Shown here piece after piece: positions 22,050-29,079 of a stretch of 29,079 bases of DNA. The stretch is from an uncultured Eubacteriales bacterium (GTDB taxonomy: Bacteria; Bacillota; Clostridia; Christensenellales; Aristaeellaceae). The stretch is taken from assembly GCA_900548145.1 (NCBI GenBank), contig URJB01000028.1, positions 1 through 29,079 on the forward strand. The letters run 5' to 3'. Each line of letters starts with the position of its first letter. Positions within the stretch are counted from its first letter, which is position 1. The position numbers were made by a program, and so were the translations under genes. The notes beneath the pieces were generated by a model. That model was not told the DNA's origin. It was given only the letters and a program-made list of their open reading frames with translations, and ran no database searches.

Positions 22050-23162
22050 ATGAAAAAGTTTCTGGCTCTCCTTTTGACTCTGACCATGGTTCTGTCTCTG
22101 GTCGCGGTCAGCGCTGTTGCCGAAGCCGTCAATCCCGACGACGTCGAGGACAACATGACCTCTGCTGACAACAAGTATGAACTCGCTTTTGTTACCGATG
22201 TGGGCCAGCTGAAGGACAAGTCCTTCAACCAGGGCACCTGGAACGGCGTGAAGGGCTATGCCGCCGCTCACGGCCTGTCCTACAAGTACTATCAGCCCGC
22301 CAATGGCGATCAGGCCACTGACGACGACCGTTACGACGCCATGAAGGCCGCTGCCGAGGGCGGCGCCAAGGTAGTCGTGTGCGCCGGCTTCATGCAGGGC
22401 ACCGCTCTGGCCAAGGCTGCCGCTGAGTTCACCGATGTGAAGTTCGTCTTCATCGATGGCTGGCAGCTGGGTCTGGAGAACGTCGCTCCTATCGCTTTCG
22501 CTGAAGAGCAGTCCGGTTATCTGGCTGGCTATGCCGCTGTGAAGGAAGGCTACACCAAGCTGGGCTTCATGGGCGGCGGCGGCGGCACCAATCCTGCCTG
22601 CTGCCGTTACGGCTACGGCTTCGCTCAGGGCGTGAGCGCTGCCGCTAAGGAAATGGGCGTCACCGTGGAGCTGAAGTACTCCTGGCAGTACGGCGCTTCC
22701 TTCCAGGCTTCTGCCGAGCTGCAGACCATGGCCAGCGGCTGGTATGAGAACGGCACCGAAGTGATCTTCGCCTGCGGCGGCTCCATGTTCGCCTCCATCG
22801 TTGCTGCGGCTTCCGCCAACGATGCCAGCGTGATCGGCGTTGACGTTGACCAGAGCTACGAGAGCGACACCGTTGTGACCTCCGCTCTGAAGGGCATCAC
22901 CGCTGCGACCGAATGGGCTATCGACAAGTTCTACACCGACAGCTGGGCTGAGGTCGGCGATGTGGCTACCACTCTGGGCGCCAACAACGACGCTGTGGGC
23001 CTGCCCACCGAGACCTGGTCCCTGACCAAGTTCACCGTGGAAGAGTACGAAGCGCTGCTGGCCTCCATCAAGGACGGCACCGTCGCGATCGACAACGCCG
23101 CGCTGAACAACGACGAAGTCGTGAACGCTGGTCTGGAGAACGTGACCATCATCTACGAATAA
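22050..23162 (+). CDS. BMP family solute-binding protein (nucleoside-type ABC transporter)
   Basis: A 370-residue exported binding protein of the basic-membrane-protein (Bmp/PnrA, PF02608) family, which usually binds nucleosides. A signal peptide ends near AVA-EA (residue 24). No lipobox cysteine is present, which is odd for a Gram-positive binding protein. Core motifs are ELAFVTDVGQLKDKSFNQGTW, VVVCAGFMQGTALAKAA, FVFIDGW, EEQSGYLAGYAA, LGFMGGGG and VIGVDVDQSY. GGAGG lies 9 bases before ATG 22050. Codons such as GCT, GGC and AAG dominate unlike the neighbours, and promoter, RBS and terminator are all strong, so it is probably very abundant. No permease or ATPase gene flanks it. Confidence 0.93.
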   Translation: MKKFLALLLTLTMVLSLVAVSAVAEAVNPDDVEDNMTSADNKYELAFVTDVGQLKDKSFNQGTWNGVKGYAAAHGLSYKYYQPANGDQATDDDRYDAMKAAAEGGAKVVVCAGFMQGTALAKAAAEFTDVKFVFIDGWQLGLENVAPIAFAEEQSGYLAGYAAVKEGYTKLGFMGGGGGTNPACCRYGYGFAQGVSAAAKEMGVTVELKYSWQYGASFQASAELQTMASGWYENGTEVIFACGGSMFASIVAAASANDASVIGVDVDQSYESDTVVTSALKGITAATEWAIDKFYTDSWAEVGDVATTLGANNDAVGLPTETWSLTKFTVEEYEALLASIKDGTVAIDNAALNNDEVVNAGLENVTIIYE

Positions 23163-23178
23163 GCCATAGGGCAAATTC

Positions 23179-23209
23179 AAAAAGGAGGAGCGAAAGCTCC
23201 TCCTTTTTT
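23179..23209 (+). terminator. Terminator of the BMP gene
   Basis: Stem AAAGGAGGAGC/GCTCCTCCTTT around a GAAA tetraloop, followed by a run of T (23204-23209). Confidence 0.95.
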
Positions 23210-23270
23210 GATAAAAATGAAAATACAAAAGCCGCCCGGGGTTTCCCGGACGGCTTTCGCCTGTCTGAAA

Positions 23271-24152
23271 TTACTTCACATCCCAGGGGTTGGGCACGAA
23301 GTCGCCGCCGCGGCAGAATTTCAGGTACTTCAGCGCGTGCATCTGGCTGGTCATTTCCCAATCGCCGGCGTATACCGGGTCGTGGTACCCTTCGATGCAG
23401 ACGTCGCCCTCGTAGCCGTTTTCATGCAGAATGGAGAAAACGTCCCGCCAGTTGGTGTCGCCGAAGCCGGGCGTGCGCTCGGGGGCGAAATCCTTGGCGG
23501 CGAAGATGCCGTGGTGGCTGACCGCATCCCAGTCCACAGAGGTGTCCTTGCCGTGGAGATGGACGATCTTCTTGGCCCACACCCGCAGCTGGGCGATGGG
23601 GTCGATCAACTGGATCAGCTGATGGGCAGGCTCCCATTCCAGACCCAGTGCGTCGGAGGGAACCGCGTCGAACATCAGCTCCCATGCGTCGGGGTTGATG
23701 CCGATATTGCAGGTGGCGTGCCGCCAGTCGCCGTGCATGGGGCAGTTTTCAATGGCCAGCTTCACGCCACGGTCTTCGGCGCGCTTGGCCAGTTCGGAGA
23801 AGACTTCCTTGAACCGCGGAATGGCCGCGTCGATGCTCTGGCCTTCCAGCGCGCCCGCGAAGGTCGCCACGTTCTTGGCCCCGAAGAGATGAGCATTGTC
23901 GATGGCGTATTCCAGATCGTGCAGCTGGGATTCGTTCTGCAGGGCGTTGCAGTAGTAGCCGACCGTGGAAACATAGGTGCCCGTGCCTTCCAGCATTCCC
24001 ATCACCTTGGGGGCCAGTTCCTTCAGGTCGATGCCGCTGTAGGTCATGTGGAAGTTGATGGCAAAGCACTCAAAGCCCTTGTCCTTCATGCCGGGGAGCC
24101 ACTGCTCCGCCTGCTGTCCGGGAATACAGGTACCGATCTTGATCTGTTCCAT
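23271..24152 (-). CDS. Sugar phosphate isomerase/epimerase family TIM barrel
   Basis: A 293-residue protein of the xylose-isomerase-like/AP-endonuclease-2 superfamily. It keeps the metal-site residues spread over the barrel: E135 (LAIENCP), E172/E174 and H177 (GLEWEPAH), H200 (IVHLHGKD), H213/H214 and E254 (CIEGYHDP). Members include inosose dehydratases, ketose 3-epimerases and hydroxypyruvate isomerases; I cannot say which reaction applies. It lies 32 bases after the Gfo/Idh/MocA dehydrogenase, the classic pairing in inositol, scyllo-inositol and modified-sugar degradation. AAGGAG precedes ATG 24152. Confidence 0.9.
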   Translation of the reverse strand: MEQIKIGTCIPGQQAEQWLPGMKDKGFECFAINFHMTYSGIDLKELAPKVMGMLEGTGTYVSTVGYYCNALQNESQLHDLEYAIDNAHLFGAKNVATFAGALEGQSIDAAIPRFKEVFSELAKRAEDRGVKLAIENCPMHGDWRHATCNIGINPDAWELMFDAVPSDALGLEWEPAHQLIQLIDPIAQLRVWAKKIVHLHGKDTSVDWDAVSHHGIFAAKDFAPERTPGFGDTNWRDVFSILHENGYEGDVCIEGYHDPVYAGDWEMTSQMHALKYLKFCRGGDFVPNPWDVK

Positions 24153-24184
24153 AATGGTTCTCCTTGCGTATGGTTTGATAGGGA

Positions 24185-25303
24185 TCAGTCCAGCTTCAGT
24201 TCGCCGTTCTCAAAGTAGACGGGACGGTTGGTCTCGGCGGAACGGTAGATGGCTTCCAAAATCTGCGTGACCACGTAGGCCTGCTCGGGCTTGGTGACCA
24301 GAGGCTTGGAATCGTCCAGCACGTGAGCGATCCATGCGCGGGCTTCCAGCTCCGCCGGGTCGCCGCCGGTGGTGCCGTCGTAGAAGGCTACGCCGCCCGC
24401 TTTCAGGTCAGGCTCGGTGACGAAGGTCTTGGAGTACTTTTCGCCGTTGATGCGCAGGCCGCCGTCCTTGCCCAGCATATCCGCGCCGCCCTTGTCGCCG
24501 CAGAGGATGGTCTTGGCCTCGTTCACATCCAGCGTGTTCAGCGCCCAGCTGGCTTCCAGATAGATGGTCGCACCGTTCCTCATCTTAATGAAGCCGAAGG
24601 CGGAGTCCTCCACCGTGAACTTTTTGGGATCCCAGGGGCCCCACGCGTTGGCGGAGTTTTCGTGATCCGCCAGCTTGCGGAAGGTGGAGCCGGTCACCAT
24701 GGCGGGCTCGTAGTTGTTCATTTCCCACAGGGTCAGGTCCAGCGCATGGGTGCCGATGTCGATCAGGGGGCCGCCGCCCTGATTTTCCGCATCCAGGAAC
24801 ACGCCCCACGTGGGCACGGCCCGGCGGCGGATGGCCTGCGCCCGGGCGTAGTAAATATCGCCCAGTTCGCCGTTTTCACAGACCTTTTTCAGGTACATGC
24901 TGTCCTGACGGAAGCGGCTCTGATAGCCGATGGTCAGCTTCTTGCCGGTGCGCTTGGCCGCGTCCAGCATCTTCTTGGCCTCGGCGGAGTTGATGGCCAT
25001 GGGCTTTTCGCACATGACGTGTTTGCCCGCTTCCAGCGCGTCCACCGTGATGAAGGAATGCTGCTTGTTGGGGGTCAGCACATGCACCACGTCGATGTCA
25101 TCTTCCTTCAGCAGCTCTTTGTAGTCGGTATACACCCGGGCGTCCGGGGTGCCGTATTCCTTGGCGGCCTTTTCCGCCCGTTCCTTCACAATGTCGCAGA
25201 AAGCGACCATCTCCACTGTGTCGATCTTTTTCAGCGAGGGCATATGCTTGCCGTTGGCAATGCCGCCGCAGCCGATAATACCGATATGCAGTTTGCGATC
25301 CAT
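24185..25303 (-). CDS. Gfo/Idh/MocA family NAD(P)-dependent oxidoreductase
   Basis: A 372-residue dehydrogenase. The N-terminal Rossmann fold begins IGIIGCGGIANGKHMPS (dinucleotide loop at 11-16) and ends with the conserved CEKPMA, whose K100 is catalytic. The C-terminal beta-sheet domain has the catalytic pair D181/H185 in LIDIGTHALD. It oxidises a hydroxyl of a sugar or inositol; the exact substrate is unknown. GGAGG (25312-25316) lies 8 bases before ATG 25303. Upstream in-frame ATG codons are too close to it or have no site. It heads an operon with the TIM-barrel isomerase and is divergent from the LarA-like gene. Confidence 0.93.
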   Translation of the reverse strand: MDRKLHIGIIGCGGIANGKHMPSLKKIDTVEMVAFCDIVKERAEKAAKEYGTPDARVYTDYKELLKEDDIDVVHVLTPNKQHSFITVDALEAGKHVMCEKPMAINSAEAKKMLDAAKRTGKKLTIGYQSRFRQDSMYLKKVCENGELGDIYYARAQAIRRRAVPTWGVFLDAENQGGGPLIDIGTHALDLTLWEMNNYEPAMVTGSTFRKLADHENSANAWGPWDPKKFTVEDSAFGFIKMRNGATIYLEASWALNTLDVNEAKTILCGDKGGADMLGKDGGLRINGEKYSKTFVTEPDLKAGGVAFYDGTTGGDPAELEARAWIAHVLDDSKPLVTKPEQAYVVTQILEAIYRSAETNRPVYFENGELKLD

Positions 25304-25345
25304 AGGCATATCCTCCATATCCAATTTTAGTTGATGAAAGCCGAT

Positions 25346-25398
25346 CACCCGCTCTGACGGGTACTTTCATTATAATCCAGCTGAATCGGGCGTGTAAA
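25346..25398 (-). promoter_or_regulatory. Promoter of the dehydrogenase-isomerase operon
   Basis: On the minus strand: -35 TTTACA (25393-25398), 18-base spacer, perfect -10 TATAAT (25369-25374). A small inverted repeat ACCCG-N6-CGGGT (25346-25361) lies at the start of the transcript and may be an operator. Confidence 0.7.
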
Positions 25399-25457
25399 GG
25401 GACATTGTGGGGGATTTTCCCGAAAGAAAATGAAAATTGTACTCTTCCTGTTTTTCC

Positions 25458-25486
25458 TCGACAAAACCCGCCGCCCGTGATAAAAT
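25458..25486 (+). promoter_or_regulatory. Promoter of the larA-like operon
   Basis: -35 TCGACA (25458-25463), 17-base spacer, -10 TAAAAT (25481-25486) with an extended TG before it. A perfect palindrome follows at the expected start of transcription. Confidence 0.65.
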
Positions 25487-25492
25487 TTCGCA

Positions 25493-25510
25493 TATGCATT
25501 TCGATGCATA
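25493..25510. promoter_or_regulatory. Palindromic operator candidate TATGCAT-N4-ATGCATA (copy 1)
   Basis: A perfect 7+7 inverted repeat with a TTCG centre at about +1 to +18 of the larA-like transcript, a classic repressor roadblock position. The same 14 fixed bases recur at 27727-27744. Confidence 0.65.
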
Positions 25511-25541
25511 GATATGAATGGATTCATGGAGGCGCATGGGC

Positions 25542-26822
25542 ATGAAAGAGTACCGGTTCCGCTACGGCGACGGGGAGGTCGTCATTCCTCTGGACGAAGG
25601 CCAGGTGTTGGGGGAGCTGCACGGGAATCATGTGCCCGCAGCCGCCTCCATTCCCGATACCCTGCGGGCCGCGCTGGAAAATCCCATCGGCCTGCCGCCC
25701 CTCCGGCAGTGGACGAAGCCCGGCGAACGGGTGGCGCTGGTCATCAGCGATATGTCCCGGTTTTGGATGCGGCAGGATAAGGTGATCCCGCCGCTGGTGG
25801 ATTATCTGCGGGACGAGTGCGGCATCCCGGAGGATCACGTGACCATCATCGTGGCCAACGGCACTCACGACGGCGGCGATGAAAAAGAGCTGCGCACGCT
25901 GGTGACGGACGGCGTATACGACCGGGTGCGGGTGGTGAACCACGACTGTCTGGCGAAGGATCTGGTGTATCTGGGCACCACGGCCCACGACACCCCGGTG
26001 TGGATCAACGCCGAAGCCGCTCACGCCGACCGGGTGATCTGTCTGGGCGCCTGCACCCACCACGTCATGGCGGGCTTCGGCGGCGGACGCAAGAGCATCC
26101 TGCCCGGCATCAGCGGCATGGAGACCATCTGCCACAACCATGCCTATTCGCTGGACCCGGCCTGCCTGATGAGCAATCCCCGCATCGGCAACGGCAAGGT
26201 GAAGGACAATCCCCTCAATGACGATATGTGCGAGGCCGCGGCCATGGTTCCCCAGCTGTATATGGTGAATCTGGTGATGAACGCGGAAATGCAGCTGGCG
26301 GAAATTTATGCCGGTCACTACCTGACCTCATGGCAGAAGGCCTGCGAGGCGGTGGACCGCATCTACCGGGTGGAAGTGCCGGAGAAGGCCGACGCGATCA
26401 TTGCCAGCTGCGGCGGTTTCCCCAAGGATATGTCCCTGTATCAGGGCACCAAGACCATCGACAACGTGGAAACCGGCCTGAAGCCCGGCGGCACGCTGAT
26501 TTTGCTCATCGAGGCCCGGGACGGCGGCGGCCCCGCCGAGTATTTCGGCTGGATCGACGATCTGCTGGGCGGCACGATGGAAAAGCGTCTGCGGGAGCAT
26601 TTCACCGTGCCCGGCTATATCTTCCTGCTGAACTGCGAACAGGCGCACCGCTACAACATCCTCATGCTGACCTCTGTGCCGCAGGAGACAGTGGCCCCCA
26701 TGGGGCTGAAGGCCTTCTCCGACGTGGACGAGCTGATGAAGGCCGCTCATCTGGAGGGCAAGAGCCTGTACGTTATTCCCAACGGCAGCACCGTGGTGCC
26801 CTACGTGAAAGAAAAGAAGTAA
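25542..26822 (+). CDS. larA: LarA family nickel-pincer racemase/epimerase homologue
   Basis: A 426-residue homologue of lactate racemase, which uses the nickel-pincer nucleotide to racemise 2-hydroxy acids. Every catalytic residue of L. plantarum LarA is present: D70/R73 (ISDMSRF), H109 (GTHDG), H174 and K184 (HVMAGFGGGRK, cofactor-bound lysine), H200 (Ni ligand) and Q301/K304 (YQGTK). H174, K184 and H200 even share the same numbering. LarA homologues act on varied 2-hydroxy acids and sugars, so lactate is not assured. GGAGG (25528-25532) is 9 bases before ATG 25542. The cofactor-making LarB/C/E are not in the window. It is 16 bases before an aminotransferase gene. Confidence 0.9.
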   Translation: MKEYRFRYGDGEVVIPLDEGQVLGELHGNHVPAAASIPDTLRAALENPIGLPPLRQWTKPGERVALVISDMSRFWMRQDKVIPPLVDYLRDECGIPEDHVTIIVANGTHDGGDEKELRTLVTDGVYDRVRVVNHDCLAKDLVYLGTTAHDTPVWINAEAAHADRVICLGACTHHVMAGFGGGRKSILPGISGMETICHNHAYSLDPACLMSNPRIGNGKVKDNPLNDDMCEAAAMVPQLYMVNLVMNAEMQLAEIYAGHYLTSWQKACEAVDRIYRVEVPEKADAIIASCGGFPKDMSLYQGTKTIDNVETGLKPGGTLILLIEARDGGGPAEYFGWIDDLLGGTMEKRLREHFTVPGYIFLLNCEQAHRYNILMLTSVPQETVAPMGLKAFSDVDELMKAAHLEGKSLYVIPNGSTVVPYVKEKK

Positions 26823-26838
26823 AAGGGGAGAGGAAAAG

Positions 26839-27993
26839 ATGCGTTCCTTTGTTGCCAAACGTTTTGAAACCCGGCCCGCAGGCCTGAGCCTTGACACCGA
26901 GGCGCTGGCCCGCTATTCGGACGTGATTGACCTGAGCATCGGCGACACGGACTTTACCACCGACAAGCGCATCATCGACGCGGCCTATGCCGACGCGCTG
27001 AACGGCTACACCCACTACGGCGACCCCAAGGGAGACCCGGAGCTGGTGGACGCGGTCATTCAGGCGTGGAAAGAGGACTTCGGGCAGGACATTCCCCGGG
27101 AGGAAGTGCTGGTGACCACCTCCAGCAGCATCGGCATGGCGCAGGCGCTGCTGGGCATCGTGAACCCCGGCGATGAAGTGATCGTGCTGGCCCCGTACTT
27201 TGCCAGCTACGCCCAACAGATCGAACTGGCGGGCGGCGTGGTGGTGGAAGTGCCCACCTATGAGGAAAACGCCTACCGCCCCGACGAGCAGGAGCTGCGC
27301 CGGGCCATTACGTCCCGTACCCGGGCCATTATTATCAACACACCCTGCAATCCCACTGGCGCGGCCTACGACCGGGACACGCTGGAAATGCTGGCCGGCA
27401 TAGCCAAGGAGTTCGACCTGCTGGTGCTGGCGGATGAAATCTACACCCGGTATCTGTACGAGGGCGAGTTCATTCCCATGCGCACCCTGCCCGGTATGGC
27501 GGAGCGCACGGTGACGCTGAACAGCTTCTCCAAGAATTTCCTGATGACCGGCTGGCGGGTCGGCGTGGTCATCGCCCCGGCGGAGCTGATCTCGGTGTTT
27601 CAGTTTATCAGCAATGCGCTGACGTACACTGCTCCCTCCATTTCCCAGCGGGCGGCCATCCGGGCGCTGGCCCTGCGGCACCAGATCGCCGAGGAGTACA
27701 TATGCAAATATCGGGATCGAGTATTTTATGCATCCGAATGCATAGAAAAGCTGCCCTACATGACCCTGCTGCGGCCCCGGGGCACGTTTTATCTGTTCCC
27801 CGGCATTGCCAAGACCGGCATGACCGACGGCCAATTCTGTCAGTTCCTTTTGGAAAAGGCCCATATTCTGGCCGTGCCCGGAAGCGTATTCGGCAAGGCA
27901 GGGCAGGGACATTTCCGCATTGCCTGCACCGTTTCGGATGAAAAGCTTCGGGAAGCCATGGAGCGCCTGAAGGACTTGAGCGCCTGCTTCTGA
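26839..27993 (+). CDS. Class I/II PLP-dependent aminotransferase
   Basis: A 384-residue fold-type-I aminotransferase. The PLP lysine is K232 in LNSFSKNFLMTGWRVG. N171 (NTPCNPTG) and D199 (LADEIY) contact PLP, and R360 (GHFRIACT) binds the substrate carboxylate. It resembles aspartate/aromatic-type class I enzymes; the amino acid is unknown. AGGGGAGAGG precedes ATG 26839, 16 bases after the larA-like stop, so the two are one operon. Codons 287-304 form an AT-rich island with two ATA, a CGA and a GTA that contains the palindrome found at the operon's promoter. This suggests a second, non-coding constraint. Confidence 0.93.
   Translation: MRSFVAKRFETRPAGLSLDTEALARYSDVIDLSIGDTDFTTDKRIIDAAYADALNGYTHYGDPKGDPELVDAVIQAWKEDFGQDIPREEVLVTTSSSIGMAQALLGIVNPGDEVIVLAPYFASYAQQIELAGGVVVEVPTYEENAYRPDEQELRRAITSRTRAIIINTPCNPTGAAYDRDTLEMLAGIAKEFDLLVLADEIYTRYLYEGEFIPMRTLPGMAERTVTLNSFSKNFLMTGWRVGVVIAPAELISVFQFISNALTYTAPSISQRAAIRALALRHQIAEEYICKYRDRVFYASECIEKLPYMTLLRPRGTFYLFPGIAKTGMTDGQFCQFLLEKAHILAVPGSVFGKAGQGHFRIACTVSDEKLREAMERLKDLSACF
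27727..27744. promoter_or_regulatory. Palindromic operator candidate TATGCAT-N4-ATGCATA (copy 2), intragenic
   Basis: A perfect copy of the 25493-25510 palindrome (centre CCGA) inside codons 297-302 of the aminotransferase gene. A half-site TATGCA lies 26 bases upstream at 27701. It is about 325 bases before the degenerate site in the next promoter. Confidence 0.55.
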
Positions 27994-28012
27994 CCGGCTA
28001 AAAACTCCACGC

Positions 28013-28033
28013 AAAAAAAGTGAAACTTTTTTC
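28013..28033 (+). terminator. Weak A/T-rich hairpin after the aminotransferase gene
   Basis: AAAAAAGT/ACTTTTTT stem around a GAA loop, ending in T-rich sequence. The low GC content makes it a weak terminator at best. Confidence 0.4.
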
Positions 28034-28043
28034 ATTTTTCCTC

Positions 28044-28071
28044 TTGACAATATGCAAAATGGATGTATAAT
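28044..28071 (+). promoter_or_regulatory. Promoter of the amino-acid binding protein gene with operator-like spacer
   Basis: Perfect -35 TTGACA (28044-28049) and perfect -10 TATAAT (28066-28071), 16-base spacer. The spacer and -10 contain TATGCA-AAATGG-ATGTATA (28051-28069), a degenerate form of the palindrome at 25493 and 27727. Confidence 0.8.
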
Positions 28072-28121
28072 AATTCACGTAAGGTGAATAAACATTCTAA
28101 CGATTTTGGAGGGACGAAACC

Positions 28122-28916
28122 ATGATGAAGAAAATTTTCGCGATCGCGTTGGCCCTGTGTCTGATCATTTGCGCCGTGTCCGCCTCTGCGGAGGGCGTAC
28201 TGGAAAAGATCAAGAACGCCGGTGTGCTGGTGGTAGGCACCGAAGCCACTTACGGCCCCTACGAATTTTTGGATGACAACGCCAACCCCATTGGCTGCGA
28301 CATCTGGCTGGCTCAGCAGATCGCCGACGAGCTGGGCGTGGAGCTGAAGATTCAGGACATGGCCTTTGACGGCATCATCAACTCCGTCATGATCGGCGAT
28401 GTGGACATCGGCATTGCGGCCTTCACCGTGACCCCCGAGCGCGCTGAGGTGATCGACTTCACCCATCAGTACGAGCTCAGCGAGCAGCTGCTGGTGGTCA
28501 AGAAGGGCGACGGTGCTACCTACGCCACCAAGGAATCTCTGGCCGGCAAGAAGGTCGGCGCGCAGATGGGCACCATTCAGTCCGAGCTGATCACCTCCGC
28601 TCTGCCGGACAGCGAACTGTTCGAACTGGACACCTATCCCAATCTGGCCATGGAAGTCATCAACGGCAACATCGTGGGCTTCGTCTGCGACAAGGCTGTG
28701 GGCGAAGGCATGATCTCCCAGAACGACAATCTGGAAGCCGCTGAGTTTGCCTTCTCCGCTGAAGAGGCCGCTTTCGGCAAGGCTGCCGTCATCGCCAAGG
28801 GCAACGACGACTTCATGGAAGTGGTCAACAAGGTGATCGATAAGGTAGTGGCCGACGGCTCTTATCTGAAGGCTTTCGACGACTACAACACCATCTGGCA
28901 GGCCAACGCCGACTAA
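28122..28916 (+). CDS. Amino-acid ABC transporter substrate-binding protein (family 3)
   Basis: A 264-residue exported binding protein of the polar amino-acid family (SBP_bac_3). A signal peptide ends near ASA-EG (residue 23); there is no lipobox cysteine, as in the BMP protein above. Typical features are VLVVGTEATYGPYEF (ligand-loop start), IGCDIWLAQQIADELGV, DIGIAAFTVTPERAEVIDFT (with the carboxylate-binding Arg) and GKKVGAQMGT. GGAGGG lies 8 bases before ATG 28122. Permease and ATPase genes do not follow within 160 bases; they may lie beyond the window. The operator-like spacer suggests joint control with the larA-like operon. Confidence 0.93.
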   Translation: MMKKIFAIALALCLIICAVSASAEGVLEKIKNAGVLVVGTEATYGPYEFLDDNANPIGCDIWLAQQIADELGVELKIQDMAFDGIINSVMIGDVDIGIAAFTVTPERAEVIDFTHQYELSEQLLVVKKGDGATYATKESLAGKKVGAQMGTIQSELITSALPDSELFELDTYPNLAMEVINGNIVGFVCDKAVGEGMISQNDNLEAAEFAFSAEEAAFGKAAVIAKGNDDFMEVVNKVIDKVVADGSYLKAFDDYNTIWQANAD

Positions 28917-28917
28917 G

Positions 28918-28965
28918 CAAGGGGTAGTACCCCTTGACCCCGGACTGCGCGGCACAGCCGCGCAG
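28918..28965. repeat. Two adjacent GC-rich hairpins at the window end
   Basis: CAAGGGG-TAGTA-CCCCTTG (28918-28936) and CTGCGCGGC-ACA-GCCGCGCAG (28945-28965) are both perfect. No T-run follows. The rest (28966-29079) is GC-rich with no gene. Its TAGTA loop recalls the TAGT-loop repeats at 68 and 171, so it may be the same class of extragenic element. Confidence 0.6.
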
Positions 28966-29079
28966 GGTGCTCGAGGGAAAGCAGGCTGGCCGGGGTTTTA
29001 CCGCCGCTCGGCGACGGGCCTCGCGGCTCGCGGGTTGGTCGGGTTCCCTGTAACAATCGCGCACAGACCGCCTGCGCCT

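Overview
The window reads as chromosomal DNA of a GC-rich, endospore-forming member of the Clostridia (Bacillota). The evidence is a canonical sigG (sporulation sigma-G), hydF (maturase of [FeFe]-hydrogenase), a bacterial RNase P RNA, strong AGGAGG-type ribosome binding sites and sigma-A promoters of the TTGACA/TATAAT type. The genus cannot be fixed from sequence alone; an uncultured gut-type Clostridia lineage (Christensenellales/Oscillospirales-like) is a low-confidence guess. I see no transposase, phage gene or CRISPR array.

Layout. 1-500: gene-free, hairpin-rich repeat DNA. 507-3696: a MATE exporter, a nucleoside hydrolase and a convergent deoC (nucleoside salvage). 3954-5835: tRNA-Ala(GGC) and guaA on the minus strand. 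6050-9499: lysA, a secreted cysteine-peptidase-like protein and an archaeal-type phosphoglycerate mutase homologue that may be a homoserine kinase. 9570-10739: a sortase-anchored thioester adhesin. 10939-11718: sigG with a sigma-G-like promoter, divergent from a sirtuin gene. 12660-13352: an AT-rich gene for a membrane-anchored coiled-coil protein, apparently foreign. 13384-15419: hydF and a lipoprotein. 15503-18975: a minus-strand run of ECF S component, P-loop kinase fusion, DUF3842, Mrp/NBP35 ATPase and C_GCAxxG_C_C redox protein. 19124-20310: a CaCA antiporter behind a yybP-ykoY (manganese) riboswitch whose P1 helix competes with a terminator. 20395-20740: rnpB. 20784-21707: a secreted repeat protein. 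22050-23162: a very strongly equipped BMP-type solute-binding protein. 23271-25303: a sugar/inositol-type isomerase and a Gfo/Idh/MocA dehydrogenase. 25542-28916: a LarA-family nickel-pincer enzyme, an aminotransferase and a family-3 amino-acid binding protein.

The most unusual signal is a palindrome, TATGCAT-N4-ATGCATA. It occurs perfectly at the start of the larA-like transcript (25493-25510), again perfectly inside the aminotransferase gene (27727-27744) within an AT-rich, odd-codon island, and in degenerate form between the -35 and -10 of the amino-acid binding protein promoter (28051-28069). This suggests an undescribed regulon linking the LarA-like enzyme, the aminotransferase and the uptake protein.
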